In this document: positions 21,251-32,018 of the stretch, in pieces
How positions within the stretch are numbered: position 1 is the first letter of the stretch
Layout: the number at the start of each line of letters is the position of its first letter
NCBI GenBank assembly: GCA_033558025.1
Contig: JAUCEF010000013.1
Span: forward strand, 4,147,001-4,211,000
Length of the DNA stretch: 64,000 nucleotides
Reading direction: 5' to 3'
Source: Phytophthora sp. 'mugwort'
Lineage: Eukaryota > Oomycota > Peronosporomycetes > Peronosporales > Peronosporaceae
Translations under genes and position numbers: made by a program
The notes under the pieces: model-generated
The model's input: only the letters and a program-made list of their open reading frames with translations
Told to the model about the DNA's origin: nothing
The model's database searches: none

Positions 21251-24200
21251 CTAGCTGACATTAATCCTCGCATGCAACGTCAAATGACCTCCGTCCGCTG
21301 CTCGTGGAACCCAAAGCAGCAATGAGCCACCGCCGGAGCCGGGCAAGCCGAAGAACCCCGGACGCCAGCGGTCCAAATACAACGTTTTATCTTGCAACTC
21401 TGGCAGTGTAGCTTCCCACGTCACAGTATCGCCCGCGCCCACATCCACCTCGGCGTAGTCGTCACCACCAGAGTGGATCACAACAGTCACGTCCTCTTTG
21501 TCCGTGCTCTCGAAAATAATTCGCACCACGCCGTCACCCTTCTTCGTCCATGTGCCATAACTACCAACAAAAGCTTCATCCACCGTCCACATCCCCAACG
21601 CGTCGTACAGATTTCCGTCGTCAATCTCGCCCAGAAACCCAGTCGGTCCACAAATCGGTTGGACGAACTGGGACGCCAGATAGATGACGCCAGTTGGGTC
21701 CAACCCACCAAGCACGACCAGTCCAAAGTTAGCGGCTTCGAGCGACTGTTGGTCCTCGGCAACACTCTTCCCCATATCCGTTGTGGCCGTCTCGACGAGT
21801 TGATCAATGATCACTTCCATCGTCTTCCGTAGCAAATCCCGCGTCTCGAAGGCGGCTTGCATGGTCTTTTTTGCCAGCATTTCCTTCATGCAGTTATTCG
21901 TGACGGTCGGGATGTCGTTCCGTACCAGCGACGACTTACTGACCGTCACGCGGATATCGTTCACGGCGGCATCCGGTGTCTTGTTGCGCACGTCATTGAC
22001 AGTAAAGAGCACCCGGTCTGTGAGTTGCTTGAGCTCGTAACCGCAGGACGTGTTCGCTGCAATGAAATCTTCCAGCTCTGTCATGCTGCTGGCCGAGTTG
22101 TTGGTGGCACTGGAATTCTTGAGCAGGTCGACGACATTTTGCGCCGAGGAAATGATCACATCACCATTCACAATCACCTGCTTGACGATAGTCTGCACAA
22201 TGGTAATGATGTAACCAGCCCAGACCAACTTCCTCGGAGGAGGAAAACCCAAACATGCGTAGATCGCAATGGGCAAGTCCACGAGCACGAGATTCGACTG
22301 GTACGCTACCGCCAGCATCTTCTCCGTGTCACCTTGTGGCGCCGTTGTTTGCACATAGCGGAAATAGTAAATGAGTTGCCTGATCAAGTTAATGACATTC
22401 GCGGCGCACATATACAAGAGTTTGGCTCCTTTGTACAGCGTCTTGATATTCCCAAAAATACCTGCAGTCGCTGCATTCAACGCTACAGCCGCCACCGCCG
22501 CTACCTTGGAGAGAACGGCCAGAGCACAGTCGTCATTCTGCGGAATACACTCGAGAGCGCACCGCACGGGATATGACATGGGGCATTGAGCAATGCAATC
22601 GTCGTCGTCATTGCCGTAGCCAAGAGGGCACATTTTCTTGCTATCAAACGGTTTAAATTTCCGATAACAGGCCGTGTCTTTCGCGACGCCGATCGTAGGC
22701 CCCACCCAGTTGCGGATAATGTCACCATACCAAGCAGTACCCATGACGTCAGTGAGCAGGGCTGGTTTCGCATCGATTCGTGTCCATATCGCTCCGAGTT
22801 GGTCGACCTCGTCATCAGCACGACCATGCAATCCACTGAGTTGGAATCCCTTGGGGGCAGTCTCAATGGCGCTCGCATCAGTCTTTGTTCCAATCGACAC
22901 GGAATTCCCCGCACTTGTGCCGAAATTGACGAAAAAGACGCGAGTCTGTCCGTCCTTCTTGCCCCAGTGGACTTCGACTGAATTAATGAACTCGCCCCGG
23001 TCAAGTGCGAGTGTCGTTTCGGTGCCACCTCTGCCACCGTGATTCCACGTTAGCTCTGCCGGCCTCGCGACTTGAACAGTGACTGCATCCACGCGTTTGG
23101 CTCCACGTAATGTGATGGAACTGAGCGTTTGGCCAAGCACAATCCCCGATATGTCCGAGAACGCGGCACCATGAGGACCACCATGCGCTGGGCTCAGCAC
23201 AATATCCTCATCAGCGGATCCACCTGCCGATGGAGTCGACTCGGCGACCTTTTCGATGCTCGTCCACACTGCACCTAACAGATCAATTTCGTCACCGTCC
23301 CGACCGAAAAATCCACCGAGTTGATAACCCTTTGGCGCCGTGATACTCCCCTTCAGATCCGTCGGAGAGCCTGCAGACACAGTATTCCCTCCACTTGTTC
23401 CGATGTTGAGGTAGAAGATGCGCGTTCTTCCCTTCTTCTGGCCCCAATGAACTTCCATTGAATTAATGTATTCACCTGCTTTAAGCGCGAGCTTGTGTTC
23501 CGTTCCTCCAGGGCCTCCATGAGTGAATGTTTCCGCTGTCGGGCCTGATACCTCGAGGGTGACTCCGTCGACACGTTTATCAGCTCGGATAATGATGGCA
23601 CTCACAGTTTGTGCTGACTTGGCCAAGGGCTGATCCGAGAACTGGTTGCCATGTGGCCCACCAAACGAATCGCTCAAAATGGTCGCGCGTTTCGTCGTGG
23701 AATCACCGCCACCAGAACCTGCAGTTGATGGTGCTTTATCAGCTGGTGGTGCGGGAGCTGGAGCAGGAGCAGGAGCTTCAGTGGGAGCCGCGGTGACCAC
23801 CTCGATGCTCGTCCATATGGCACCGAGCGAATCAATCTCGTCGCCATCACGGCCAAAGAATCCACCTAGCTGAAAACCTTTCGGAGCTGTGATGGAATCC
23901 TTATCTTCCGTTTGAGTTCCTGCCGAGACCGTGTTACCTGCGCTCGTGCCAAAACTGAGATAGAAGATGCGTGTTCGCCCACCTTTCTTGCCCCAATGAG
24001 CTTCCATCGACGTGATATGCTCGCCTTTTGCAAGTTTTAAGATGTTTTCCTTCCCTCCATTGCCTCCGTGACTGAATATCTCTGCTTTAGGCGCTGTGAC
24101 CTCGAGAGAGACTCCATCCACGCGCTCGGCAGCTCGAATGGTAATGGACGCCACTGATTGTCCTGACGTAGCTGCGGCTTCGTCGGAAAACTCGGTACCA

Positions 24201-24949
24201 TGAGGGCCCCCGAAGCTTTTACTCAGCTGAACAGAATCCTCTAAGGAAATGGCGGGTGCTGGAACTTTTGTCGGGGCTGCAGGCGCTTTTGTATCTGGTG
24301 GGGGAGCTTCAGTACCTGCTGCAGAATCTGTTCCAGATGCTACCGCTGACTCTGTTGCTGACGCTACGTCTGACTCTGTTGCTGAAGCTTCAGGCGGAGG
24401 AGCAGGAGCTTCTGTAGTGGGGACCGGAGGTTCCGTGGCCGGAGGCGGGGCCTCAATTCGTGCCCAAATCGCTCCGAGGGAATCGATCTCGTCGCCGTCA
24501 CGCCCGAAAAAGCCTCCAAGCTGAAACCCTTCTGGCGCAGTCACTGAGTCCTTATCATCCGTCATCGACCCGCCCGAGATCGAGTTACCTGCGCTCGTGC
24601 CGAAACTAAGGTAGAAGATCCGCGTTCGCCCACGTTTCTTGCCCCAATGCGTCTCCATCGACGTAATGTGCTCTCCAGCACCAAGTTTCAATATATTCTC
24701 CGTTCCTCCCGCTCCTCCGTGTTTGAATGTTGCGGCCGTTGGTCCTGTCACTTCGAGCGAAAGACCATCCACTCGCTCGCCTGCCCGAATCGTTAGCGAG
24801 CCCACACTCTGTCCAACGACGACCGAGGCTTCATCCGAGAACTCGGTTCCGTGAGGGCCACCGAAGCTCTTGCTCAGCTGAACGTCCTGCGATAAAGTGC
24901 CTGAAACGGCGACAATAAGCACGAGCAGCAATGCTCGACGTATCATCAT
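21251..24949 (-). CDS. Secreted protein with four jacalin-like lectin domains (right copy)
   Basis: The product is identical over its full 1232 residues to that of 3137-6835: signal peptide, four jacalin-like repeats with FGGPHG-type starts, Pro/Ala/Thr linkers and the unrecognised Cys-containing C-terminal region. The start at 24949 is chosen for the same reason as in the left copy. The two genes point towards each other across the palindrome centre. Both frames are intact and about 0.3 kb of upstream sequence is also duplicated, so both copies could be expressed; that is inference. Confidence 0.85.
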   Translation of the reverse strand: MMIRRALLLVLIVAVSGTLSQDVQLSKSFGGPHGTEFSDEASVVVGQSVGSLTIRAGERVDGLSLEVTGPTAATFKHGGAGGTENILKLGAGEHITSMETHWGKKRGRTRIFYLSFGTSAGNSISGGSMTDDKDSVTAPEGFQLGGFFGRDGDEIDSLGAIWARIEAPPPATEPPVPTTEAPAPPPEASATESDVASATESAVASGTDSAAGTEAPPPDTKAPAAPTKVPAPAISLEDSVQLSKSFGGPHGTEFSDEAAATSGQSVASITIRAAERVDGVSLEVTAPKAEIFSHGGNGGKENILKLAKGEHITSMEAHWGKKGGRTRIFYLSFGTSAGNTVSAGTQTEDKDSITAPKGFQLGGFFGRDGDEIDSLGAIWTSIEVVTAAPTEAPAPAPAPAPPADKAPSTAGSGGGDSTTKRATILSDSFGGPHGNQFSDQPLAKSAQTVSAIIIRADKRVDGVTLEVSGPTAETFTHGGPGGTEHKLALKAGEYINSMEVHWGQKKGRTRIFYLNIGTSGGNTVSAGSPTDLKGSITAPKGYQLGGFFGRDGDEIDLLGAVWTSIEKVAESTPSAGGSADEDIVLSPAHGGPHGAAFSDISGIVLGQTLSSITLRGAKRVDAVTVQVARPAELTWNHGGRGGTETTLALDRGEFINSVEVHWGKKDGQTRVFFVNFGTSAGNSVSIGTKTDASAIETAPKGFQLSGLHGRADDEVDQLGAIWTRIDAKPALLTDVMGTAWYGDIIRNWVGPTIGVAKDTACYRKFKPFDSKKMCPLGYGNDDDDCIAQCPMSYPVRCALECIPQNDDCALAVLSKVAAVAAVALNAATAGIFGNIKTLYKGAKLLYMCAANVINLIRQLIYYFRYVQTTAPQGDTEKMLAVAYQSNLVLVDLPIAIYACLGFPPPRKLVWAGYIITIVQTIVKQVIVNGDVIISSAQNVVDLLKNSSATNNSASSMTELEDFIAANTSCGYELKQLTDRVLFTVNDVRNKTPDAAVNDIRVTVSKSSLVRNDIPTVTNNCMKEMLAKKTMQAAFETRDLLRKTMEVIIDQLVETATTDMGKSVAEDQQSLEAANFGLVVLGGLDPTGVIYLASQFVQPICGPTGFLGEIDDGNLYDALGMWTVDEAFVGSYGTWTKKGDGVVRIIFESTDKEDVTVVIHSGGDDYAEVDVGAGDTVTWEATLPELQDKTLYLDRWRPGFFGLPGSGGGSLLLWVPRAADGGHLTLHARINVS

Positions 24950-25382
24950 CGACACGTTCTCGAAAGACGCAAAACCCAAAATGGAAAATTGCTGTTATCG
25001 CTGGACAGGTAGAGTTCCATCGTACGGGAAAACATACGGGATCGCCATTTGGGATGGTATAAACATAGAAACAGTACAGTTCAGGACGCCAATCCACGAG
25101 ATGTGTGGTTCGTCCAGCCGTACAGCCCACGTTGAGGTCCAAAGACTATTGGGAATGAGATATAAATGAATTCAAAGCAACTAGTTTTAGCCTATCTGCC
25201 GTTCGAACTATCTAAAAATGAGGCTAGGTCTTCCTTCCTTCCCAGTTTTTCGCCCAAGCACGTCTACAGTAGCAAGATCAGTTTGTTTCGTCCTGTTGAG
25301 GTGTGAGCGATTTGAATTAGGCAGGACAGTGTACCTACTATAGCTGTTGGAATCTTACATGGTTAGCCATGGCTGAAGAACA

Positions 25383-25995
25383 TTTTGAGACTTTATTCAA
25401 ATTCAAGGGCTTCACCGGTTAGACGGTCGATAGACATACTACGTCAATTAGCGACTAAGACAAGATAGTTAGTACCTTGTGAGCACGTGTTAGTACCAGA
25501 TACAAGGATGCTCTGAGGAACATCTGGGTTGGTTAGACGACTGCAATCACAAATCAATACACGCTGACATACATCCCATTTTATAAGAATCTAGAAGACT
25601 ATTAGAGATTTCATGAGTGAGGTTACCTTAAATTGAACCAAGTTTCTTAACTTCATCTTGAAAACTATAATCGTGAGTTTTGTTAAATACATTCTCATTA
25701 GCAACCATAATTTGAAAGTTACGAACAAATAGATCCCGGTTGGCACGTTCATAAAGCAGAATCAAATGGAGATTGAAATTGTTCTGTATTTGCTGCTGAT
25801 ACGAAATGACCACTGTTTGCTTTCACCAAATGGAATTAACGCGACACGCTTGATATTCTTAAGAGACACTGATAGTTGGAACTGAAGGCAGCGCTCTGTT
25901 GACTGTTTTGCTGACCAGTAGCAACACGCGATTTGAAATATTGAGCATAACAGTCAAGATAGTTGAGTTTCTTAACTGGTTTGCTAATAAAACTT
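25383..25995 (-). pseudogene. Virus-like coding remnant, part A (C-terminal end)
   Basis: The minus strand holds consecutive protein-like pieces in different frames: one with KPVKKLNYLDCYAQYFKSRV near 25975-25915, one with NVFNKTHDYSFQDEVKKLGS near 25690-25630, one with NPDVPQSILVSGTNTCSQGT near 25530-25470, and an end with SIDRLTGEALEFE followed by TAA near 25387. Composition (Asn, Gln, Thr, Ser-rich) and the look of the last blocks suggest a structural protein of a DNA virus or virus-like element, but I cannot name a family. At least three frame breaks or stops interrupt it. It is cut off on its upstream side by a copia element (25996-29449); the other part lies at 29450-30405. Confidence 0.4.
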
Positions 25996-26221
25996 TGAAT
26001 ACGACACCTGAGAGGCTCTGGAAACGATGCTTGGTCTTGAATGCTTATTCGGAAGTGATAGCAAACTAGCTACGTCTCGCTACTCCTAGGACAGCACCAA
26101 CCATTCTAGTAGACTGAACGGGCCCGTCCACACTTGGACCGGTCCGTCCACATTGAGGTGGACCACACCAACTATGGACAGCAAATCCCATTACAGCTGA
26201 GCAGCAAACGTACCGTTAACA
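25996..26221 (-). repeat. 3' LTR of the copia element
   Basis: This 226 bp copy begins TGAATACGACACC and ends CGTACCGTTAACA on the plus strand. It aligns with 29222-29449 throughout with scattered mismatches, including a shared GGACCGGTCCGTCC block. The many mismatches point to an old insertion. Confidence 0.8.
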
Positions 26222-26279
26222 CCCCCACTCGCGTGTTGCTCTTTTGCTGTTGGCAGCACCTTGATGCCGGCCTTTTCCG

Positions 26280-28857
26280 TCAAAAACGAAGTGTTTTGGA
26301 TGACACAGCTTTCGTTAGAAACTCCGCCAGCTGCTCGCGTGAAGCGACGTACTCGAGAATCATGTCACAGCTTGCCACCTTTTCTCGAACATAGTCATAA
26401 CGGATGTCAATGTGACGCGTCCTCGATTGGTACCCGACAATCTTGGCGAGGGCTATCGCACCCCGATTGTCTTCATAGACAGTGGTAGCCCCTACTGGGG
26501 TACACTCAAGTCCCTTCAGCAGCATGCGCATCCATACAATCCCCTTGACACGCGCACAGCCCCATATACTCCGCTTCAGTGGAACTCAAGGCGACTAACT
26601 TCTGATAGGTCAAAGGCCAAGCCACAGGCGCATTGAAAAGCATAAGCAGCACTTCAGTCATTAATCGTCTCGATCGCAGCCCCAATCAGCATCGCAGAAG
26701 CCGGTCAACTCAGCCCCGTCGTTACCAGTGTACACACTGCCGACGGATATAGTCAACTTGAGGTAGCGAATTACCTTCACCGCTGCCAGCCAATGTTTTG
26801 GACCCCATTTCTCGAGGAATCGGCTCAAGCGAGCGACAGCAACTGCAATGTCGGGGCGTGTACTAGTACTAAGGCACACGAGGCTGCCGATAAGGGACCT
26901 GTATCGGCAGCCTCATGTGCCTTAGCCGTTATGGCTTGCCAGCCATAAAGGCTGGTTCCTCCTCTGTCGACGCCATGTCTCTTGCCGAGATGGTACTGCC
27001 GGTATCGATGGGGACCGTACACGTCTTGGCGGCTTCTTGACCAAAGCGACGAATAACTTCGTCCACGTAGCTCTGCTGCCCGATGCGTAGCGTCTTGGGT
27101 CGTTCTCGTAGTGAATCTGGATGCCAAGAATAAACTCAGCTTTACCCAAATCCTTCAGTTTAAATCGTTTCTTGATATTAGCCTTCACATCATCGATGAT
27201 TAGCTGATTGCGGGAAGCCACGCGAAGATCATCAACGTACAAGCACACGACGCATTGTTCATCATCGCTGCCCCGGATGTAAATTCTAGGGTCTGCATCA
27301 GTTGGGACAAACTCCATTTCCTGCAAGTACGGATCGATAGTTGCATTCCAGACTCGCGAAGCTTGCTTCAGTCCATATAAGCTGCGGTGCAGCTTGTAGA
27401 CGACGTCACCTCCGATCCCACCACCATGGTTTTCGTCGATGATGTCATCATATCCGTCCGGGAGCTCCATAAGGATAGTTTCGTCCAGCTTGCCATACAA
27501 AAAGGCAGTATCCACGTCGCACTTATGAATCTCCATCCCCTTTGCACAAAATTCGGCAAGTGCTGTTCGAATATAGTTCAAGCTCGCCACCGGAGAGTAA
27601 GTATCATGGCAATCAATACCACGAACTTGTTGAACGCGTTGTTCACATACTCGCCGCCATTACCCGAGCGGACACGCTTCATGCAAACCCAGTTCGCTTC
27701 TCAACAGCAGCTTGTAGTGTTTAGACTTGGATAACACTTCCAACTTCTTTTTCATGAATGCAACAGACACGTGACGAGCAAAATCGTCGACGAAAACGAC
27801 AGCATAATGGCAGCCACCGGGGGGTCATTGTCTGCATTGGCCCCATCACATCGGTATGAATCAGCTCCAATACTCCAGCCGACTTCATTTTGTTTACCGG
27901 GTGTCGCGGAAAATTTGCCTCGCGCATCTTGCCTAGGCAGCAGCCGTCACAAACCTCCTCACTAGAAGGCTTGGCAGCCACCACAGGTACATTGTCGGCA
28001 ATCTTCTCCAGCTCTTGAAACCTAGTGAACCGAATGTGACCCAAGCTGGCATGAACTGTCTTCCACGCCAAATTAGCGTCTTCGCCGGCAGGTGTATATA
28101 ATTCGTAGGGCATGTCGAGCTTGTAGATGTTGCTAACCTTAGTGGCGCGCATAACAACTTCCCCTTCAACACGACAAACGCACTCCATACTCGAGAACTT
28201 CACCTGGACATGTTTTGACGCCAGCTTTGCCACCGAAAGTAAATTGTGGTCCAAGTGTGGAATGTACAGCACGTCAGAAAGGGAACAGGAGTACCGTCGA
28301 CAACGAACCTTCTCAGTACCGACGCCTACCGCATCATCCTTCGACCCATTGGTAATGCTGATCTTGATTGGAGAGGCCAGCTCCTGGTAGTCGCTGAACC
28401 ACGAACGCTGACTCGACATATGGGAACTAGCCCCTGAGTCGACAAGCCACGATGAACCATCCACTGCTGCATATGCCGAGAAAGCAAAGTCTCGGTCTAC
28501 CACTTGCACCCGATGTCCGTTCTACGTCTCCCGCTTCTTCTTAAAGCATTGATCTTCCTTGTGACCCTTGATGCCACAGTAGTTGCACTTCCCATTGAAG
28601 CGCCGTTTTCCTTCCGGTTGACTGTCGCTCAGGAACGCCTTTTCGCAGCGGCTTCGCGAGTCTTCGGGGTCCTTCTCCACGCTGGACAGGGATTCGATCA
28701 CCTGCATGAGACCAATGTTCGGAGCGTTTTCCAAAACGTTCGCGATGACTTGATACTCACTGGTGAGGCTACCCAGCAGCAAAACAATCTTCTGCGTCTC
28801 GTCCAATATCTTCGCCAACGGACTCCAACTTGGCGAGCAACTCTGAAACTGACCCAC
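26280..28857 (-). pseudogene. gag-pol remnant of the copia element
   Basis: In minus-strand order the pieces are: Gag 28857-28522 with the zinc knuckle CNYCGIKGHKEDQC; protease and the start of integrase 28509-27721, with VDSGASSHMS and the GAG-pre-integrase motif HASLGHIRF; reverse transcriptase 27590-26922, with YGLKQASRVWN and CLYVDDLRVA; a linker with STRPDIAVAVARLSRF near 26870; and RNase H 26531-26280, with YEDNRGAIALAKIVG and TRHIDIRYDYVRE. The order protease-integrase-RT identifies Ty1/copia. Frame shifts occur near 27090 and 27770. The integrase catalytic core is mostly deleted around 27630. Confidence 0.85.
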
Positions 28858-29221
28858 GTGGTCCTGGAACGCGCGCCATCTTGCTTCTTGAAATTATGCA
28901 TCTCCTTCGTGATCAGGATCTTGTTCTTCAGTGTGTTTCGGTTGCATTGCTCTGGAGCGAGCGCCAGACTTGTCAGCGCCTACGGTGTGCCGAATGTAGA
29001 CTTGAATCGCCAAAGTCATGTTACCAGGATAACTCCAAGCATCTTGAGGTCGTCCTCCTTCCACGTCACCGCTGTTCGATCACTTACGGAATCCTGCTCC
29101 GCACTGACGATATGTGCGAGCGAACTTTTCCGCTCAAGCTTCATTCGCATATTGTACTCCCAATGGAAGTAGCTGCCATAGCGAAGCTTGTCGACGTCGT
29201 GTGTTGGGCTCATAACCACTT

Positions 29222-29449
29222 TGAATACGACATTTAAGAGGCTCTGAAAACGATGCTTTGTCTTGAATGATATTGGAAATGATAGCAAACTAGCTACGTC
29301 TCGCTACTCCTAGGACTGCACCAACCCTTCTAGTAGACTGAACCGGACCGTCCACACTTGGACCGGTCCGTCCGCATTGAGGTGGACCACAAAAAACAAC
29401 TGTGGACAGCAAATCCCATTACAGGTGAGCAGCAAACGTATCGCTAAGA
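29222..29449 (-). repeat. 5' LTR of the copia element
   Basis: This 228 bp partner of 25996-26221 reads from TGAATACGACATT to TATCGCTAAGA on the plus strand. The outermost bases have mutated (TCTTA instead of TGTTA on the coding strand). Confidence 0.8.
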
Positions 29450-30405
29450 ATATTTTGAGATTGATTAGCCATATCATAAATGGAATATAGTGGCGAGTAG
29501 TGGTAATGGAAAATTTTGACCAGAAGTTGAAATAGGCGTAAGTGATTTAGACATTACACCAGCACCACCTGTAGTTAGTTTTCCTGCATTAGGATTGCCT
29601 GCAGCAGCACTTGCTACCATAACAGGAACAGTAGAACAACCGTTTAGCGGAACAGAAGATAAGGTCATTAGATCACAATTAGCAGTTGCAAATATTTACA
29701 AACCAGTGCTAAAAGTCATTGTTAGTTTATTTTAAAGATTGGCAATCAAACCTAGTTCTTTGAAAATTGGATGTAAAACAGCTAAACAATCTTTAGAACA
29801 TAATACCAAGTACCGGCAATTCCTCCCTCAGTTAGAGGGCCCGCTACATAACCGCCAGTACCTAGTTGTTGAATTTTAGCAAGTATACCTACGGTTAGTT
29901 GTTATCCAAGAGCATTAACAGCAGTGATTGTTGTTCCTGTCGCGTTTGCTGTACCAATCTGTTGAGGTTTCGATAAAAGACTTGAATGAGGCCGTTATTT
30001 AGAGTGGGCGTAGTCTCTGGAATCAAACCAGTTCCTATACTTGTTGCAGCATTAACAGAATGTTGGCAAAACCATCACCTTGCGTTAAATTAGCAGGATT
30101 GCTGCTAGATTATTGTGGAAAGTTAAGACTAGCAGCCAGGAGCTAGGGATGGCAATCAACACCATTCTTAACTAAATCATCTTCAGACCATTCAGTTTGG
30201 GCTCGGAGATTGTTCCAGTAGTTTTTGTATTTAGCTCTATTTATCCACAATATTCCATATGTCGGTTTTCATACCAACCGCAAAACGATTAGGAGTTGCT
30301 GCAAGAGCAGAGCCAGAAGTATTACGTACCGTAAATACATACGATACAACAACATATCCGTCACGAAGAGAACCATTGCTGGTGGTGAGGGCAAAGGCTT
30401 CAGCT
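29450..30405 (-). pseudogene. Virus-like coding remnant, part B
   Basis: On the minus strand several frames each give convincing protein-like stretches separated by stops: VVSYVFTVRNTSGSALAATP near 30340-30280, PQQIGTANATGTTITAVNAL near 29970-29912, then after a stop GTGGYVAGPLTEGGIAGTWY near 29855-29800, and a stretch near 29668-29474 with TTGGAGVMSKSLTPISTSGQ. Composition resembles virion or other structural proteins rather than retroelement proteins. The reading direction and flanking position suggest that it is the upstream portion of the same broken locus as 25383-25995, split by the copia insertion. I do not recognise a named family, and a fast-decayed cellular gene is possible. Confidence 0.4.
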
Positions 30406-30729
30406 CGTTGTAGACAGGTGCGTATGTGGATACGCAGGAGACGCAGACGGCGTGGATGAAGTTGCGAGATCAAGGCGTCATGGACGACGCTGATACAATC
30501 TTTGTATGGTATTTGATGCGGTGCTGCTGCGTTGATCATGAATGCAGTAAAGCCAAGCAACGAAACCCAGGAAGCTACACAGTATGCGTGTGAACAAGCT
30601 AGACGTAGTCGCTGACGAACTAGAACTTATTGTTCGATATACTTTCGAAAATACATTTAAGTGCTGAGCGGTTATGACCTGGGCCCAACGATGGATTGAA
30701 ATTATTTCCATTGGGAGTTCAACGCTAGA

Positions 30730-31476
30730 ATGGCACTAGCTCGCAAGGATCTGCTGCTGCACGTTAACCTGAAGTCGGACGAGGTGGCTCCCGGTGTGGA
30801 TCGCACGTCTGCGGAATGGAAGATCGCGGATCGCAAGGCGTTTGCGATTCTGACACGGCTGCTGAACCCGGTGTACCAGGCTATGGCACGCGATGCAATA
30901 TCTGCTCGACATGCATGGGAAATTTTGGAGTCCGTTTTCGTCGTTCGACGTAGTCTTCACAATCGGATTCAGCTACGGTGCCGGCTACACGAGTTCAAGA
31001 TGTCGTCGGGTAGCAATCACCTTCTGAAATTTGACACGCTGTGTATGAATATCTCTGCAGTGAGCGAGCAACTCGCCGAGGACGAGAAGTTAGTTATCTT
31101 AATGGGAAGTCTCTCGTCGGACTATGACTCGATGGTCAAGATCATTGAGAACAGCGCCGGAATCGATCTTCTGGGCGCGAAGAAAATGCTACGCCGAGAA
31201 CACGAGAAGGCGCACGCGACGGTCGAAACTGAGGTCACCTTGAACGCAGAACGCCATAACGCTCGTGGACGTCAGAAATACCGACCGTTCCGAGGAGCTG
31301 GTCGTGGAGGCAACGTGCGGGAAACTAGGCGCGACTTCCCAGATACGTGTTTGAGTTGCGGTCAAGTGGGACACAAGAAAGCAAACTGCCCGGAAACTAA
31401 TGGAGAGGAAGGAATGAGGCTGGGTGTATGTGTTTTCTGCCACGGTGGAGCACAGCGACGACTGACCTCTAGATAG
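30730..31476 (+). CDS. Copia Gag polyprotein, N-terminal part
   Basis: This 248 aa frame has the UBN2/Gag pattern of copia elements: a helical N-terminal half (residues 1-150, with AWEILESVFVVRRSLHNRIQ and VILMGSLSSDYDSMVKIIEN), a basic Arg/Gly stretch, and the CCHC zinc knuckle CLSCGQVGHKKANC near residue 212. The frame shifts after the knuckle: the protease motif DSGASQHMAFC lies just downstream (31474-31506) in another frame. The open frame could still be translated, but it belongs to a truncated, non-autonomous element. Confidence 0.7.
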   Translation: MALARKDLLLHVNLKSDEVAPGVDRTSAEWKIADRKAFAILTRLLNPVYQAMARDAISARHAWEILESVFVVRRSLHNRIQLRCRLHEFKMSSGSNHLLKFDTLCMNISAVSEQLAEDEKLVILMGSLSSDYDSMVKIIENSAGIDLLGAKKMLRREHEKAHATVETEVTLNAERHNARGRQKYRPFRGAGRGGNVRETRRDFPDTCLSCGQVGHKKANCPETNGEEGMRLGVCVFCHGGAQRRLTSR

Positions 31477-32018
31477 TGGAGCTAGCCAGCACATGGCATT
31501 TTGCGACTCCGAATTCACGACACATTGCCGGTTGGTGAGTTCTATTTACAATTGGAGTGGCGAATGGGCACGCCATGGACGCTATTGGCGTCGGTGATGT
31601 CCGTCTTACGCTGGCCAATGGCGCGCGAGTCACACTAAAAGATGTGTTGTATGTACCGTCGGTAAATCGTCGGCTAGTCTCCGTGACAGCTATGGGTTCT
31701 AAGAACATCGAGGTTCGCTTTCGAAACGAAGTGTCGATTGATATCAGCAGACGGCATGGAGATCGCTAGAATTATTCGTCAAGGCAAGCTGTTCGCATTA
31801 ACAGCGATGACGAAAGCAATTATAATTTGGAAGACGGAGGCAGCGAGTTGGAGCATTGTAAAGGACGACGCTGCCACTTTTTTTTTAATTGGCATGCTCG
31901 TTTTGGCCACCCTCTGATGCGCAGAATGAAGGAGATTGCCGAATCAAGTGCAGGCATGCCGATCCCGTCAGCGCGGATGTTGTGCTGCATGACCAATAAG
32001 TATGCTCAAGGTGTATGA
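31474..32018 (+). pseudogene. Copia protease and integrase-start remnant
   Basis: After the Gag frame, pieces in changing frames continue the polyprotein: DSGASQHM (aspartic protease active site) at 31474, MDAIGVGDVRLTLANGARVT with LKDVLYVPSVNRRLVSVTAM at 31575-31690, and HARFGHPLMRRMKEIAES near 31890 (GAG-pre-integrase). The element then ends abruptly. Confidence 0.7.

Larger units (their letters stand above)
14437..25382 (-). repeat. Right arm of the 10.9 kb inverted repeat
   Basis: This is the reverse-complement partner of 2704-13649. The matching differences lie at 20417, 18691, 18690, 16475, 16379 and 15916. The jacalin gene product encoded here is residue-for-residue the same as that of the left arm. 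The outer end abuts the virus-like remnant locus that starts at 25383. Confidence 0.95.
25996..29449 (-). mobile_element. Ty1/copia LTR retrotransposon, internally deleted
   Basis: Two direct LTRs (25996-26221 and 29222-29449) flank copia-type coding remnants on the minus strand. Next to the 5' LTR, at 29220-29205, the minus strand reads GTGGTTATGAGCCC, a plausible primer-binding site. The total of 3.45 kb is short for a copia element (about 5 kb). Most of the integrase and the start of reverse transcriptase are missing, with a junction near 27630. No clear target-site duplication remains (AACTT against ATATT). Confidence 0.85.

Noticed and set aside
2704..25382. The palindrome as a simple sequencing foldback artefact
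   Set aside because: Not fully excluded, but the 787 bp unique spacer and the six arm-specific base differences are unlike a missing-adapter foldback.
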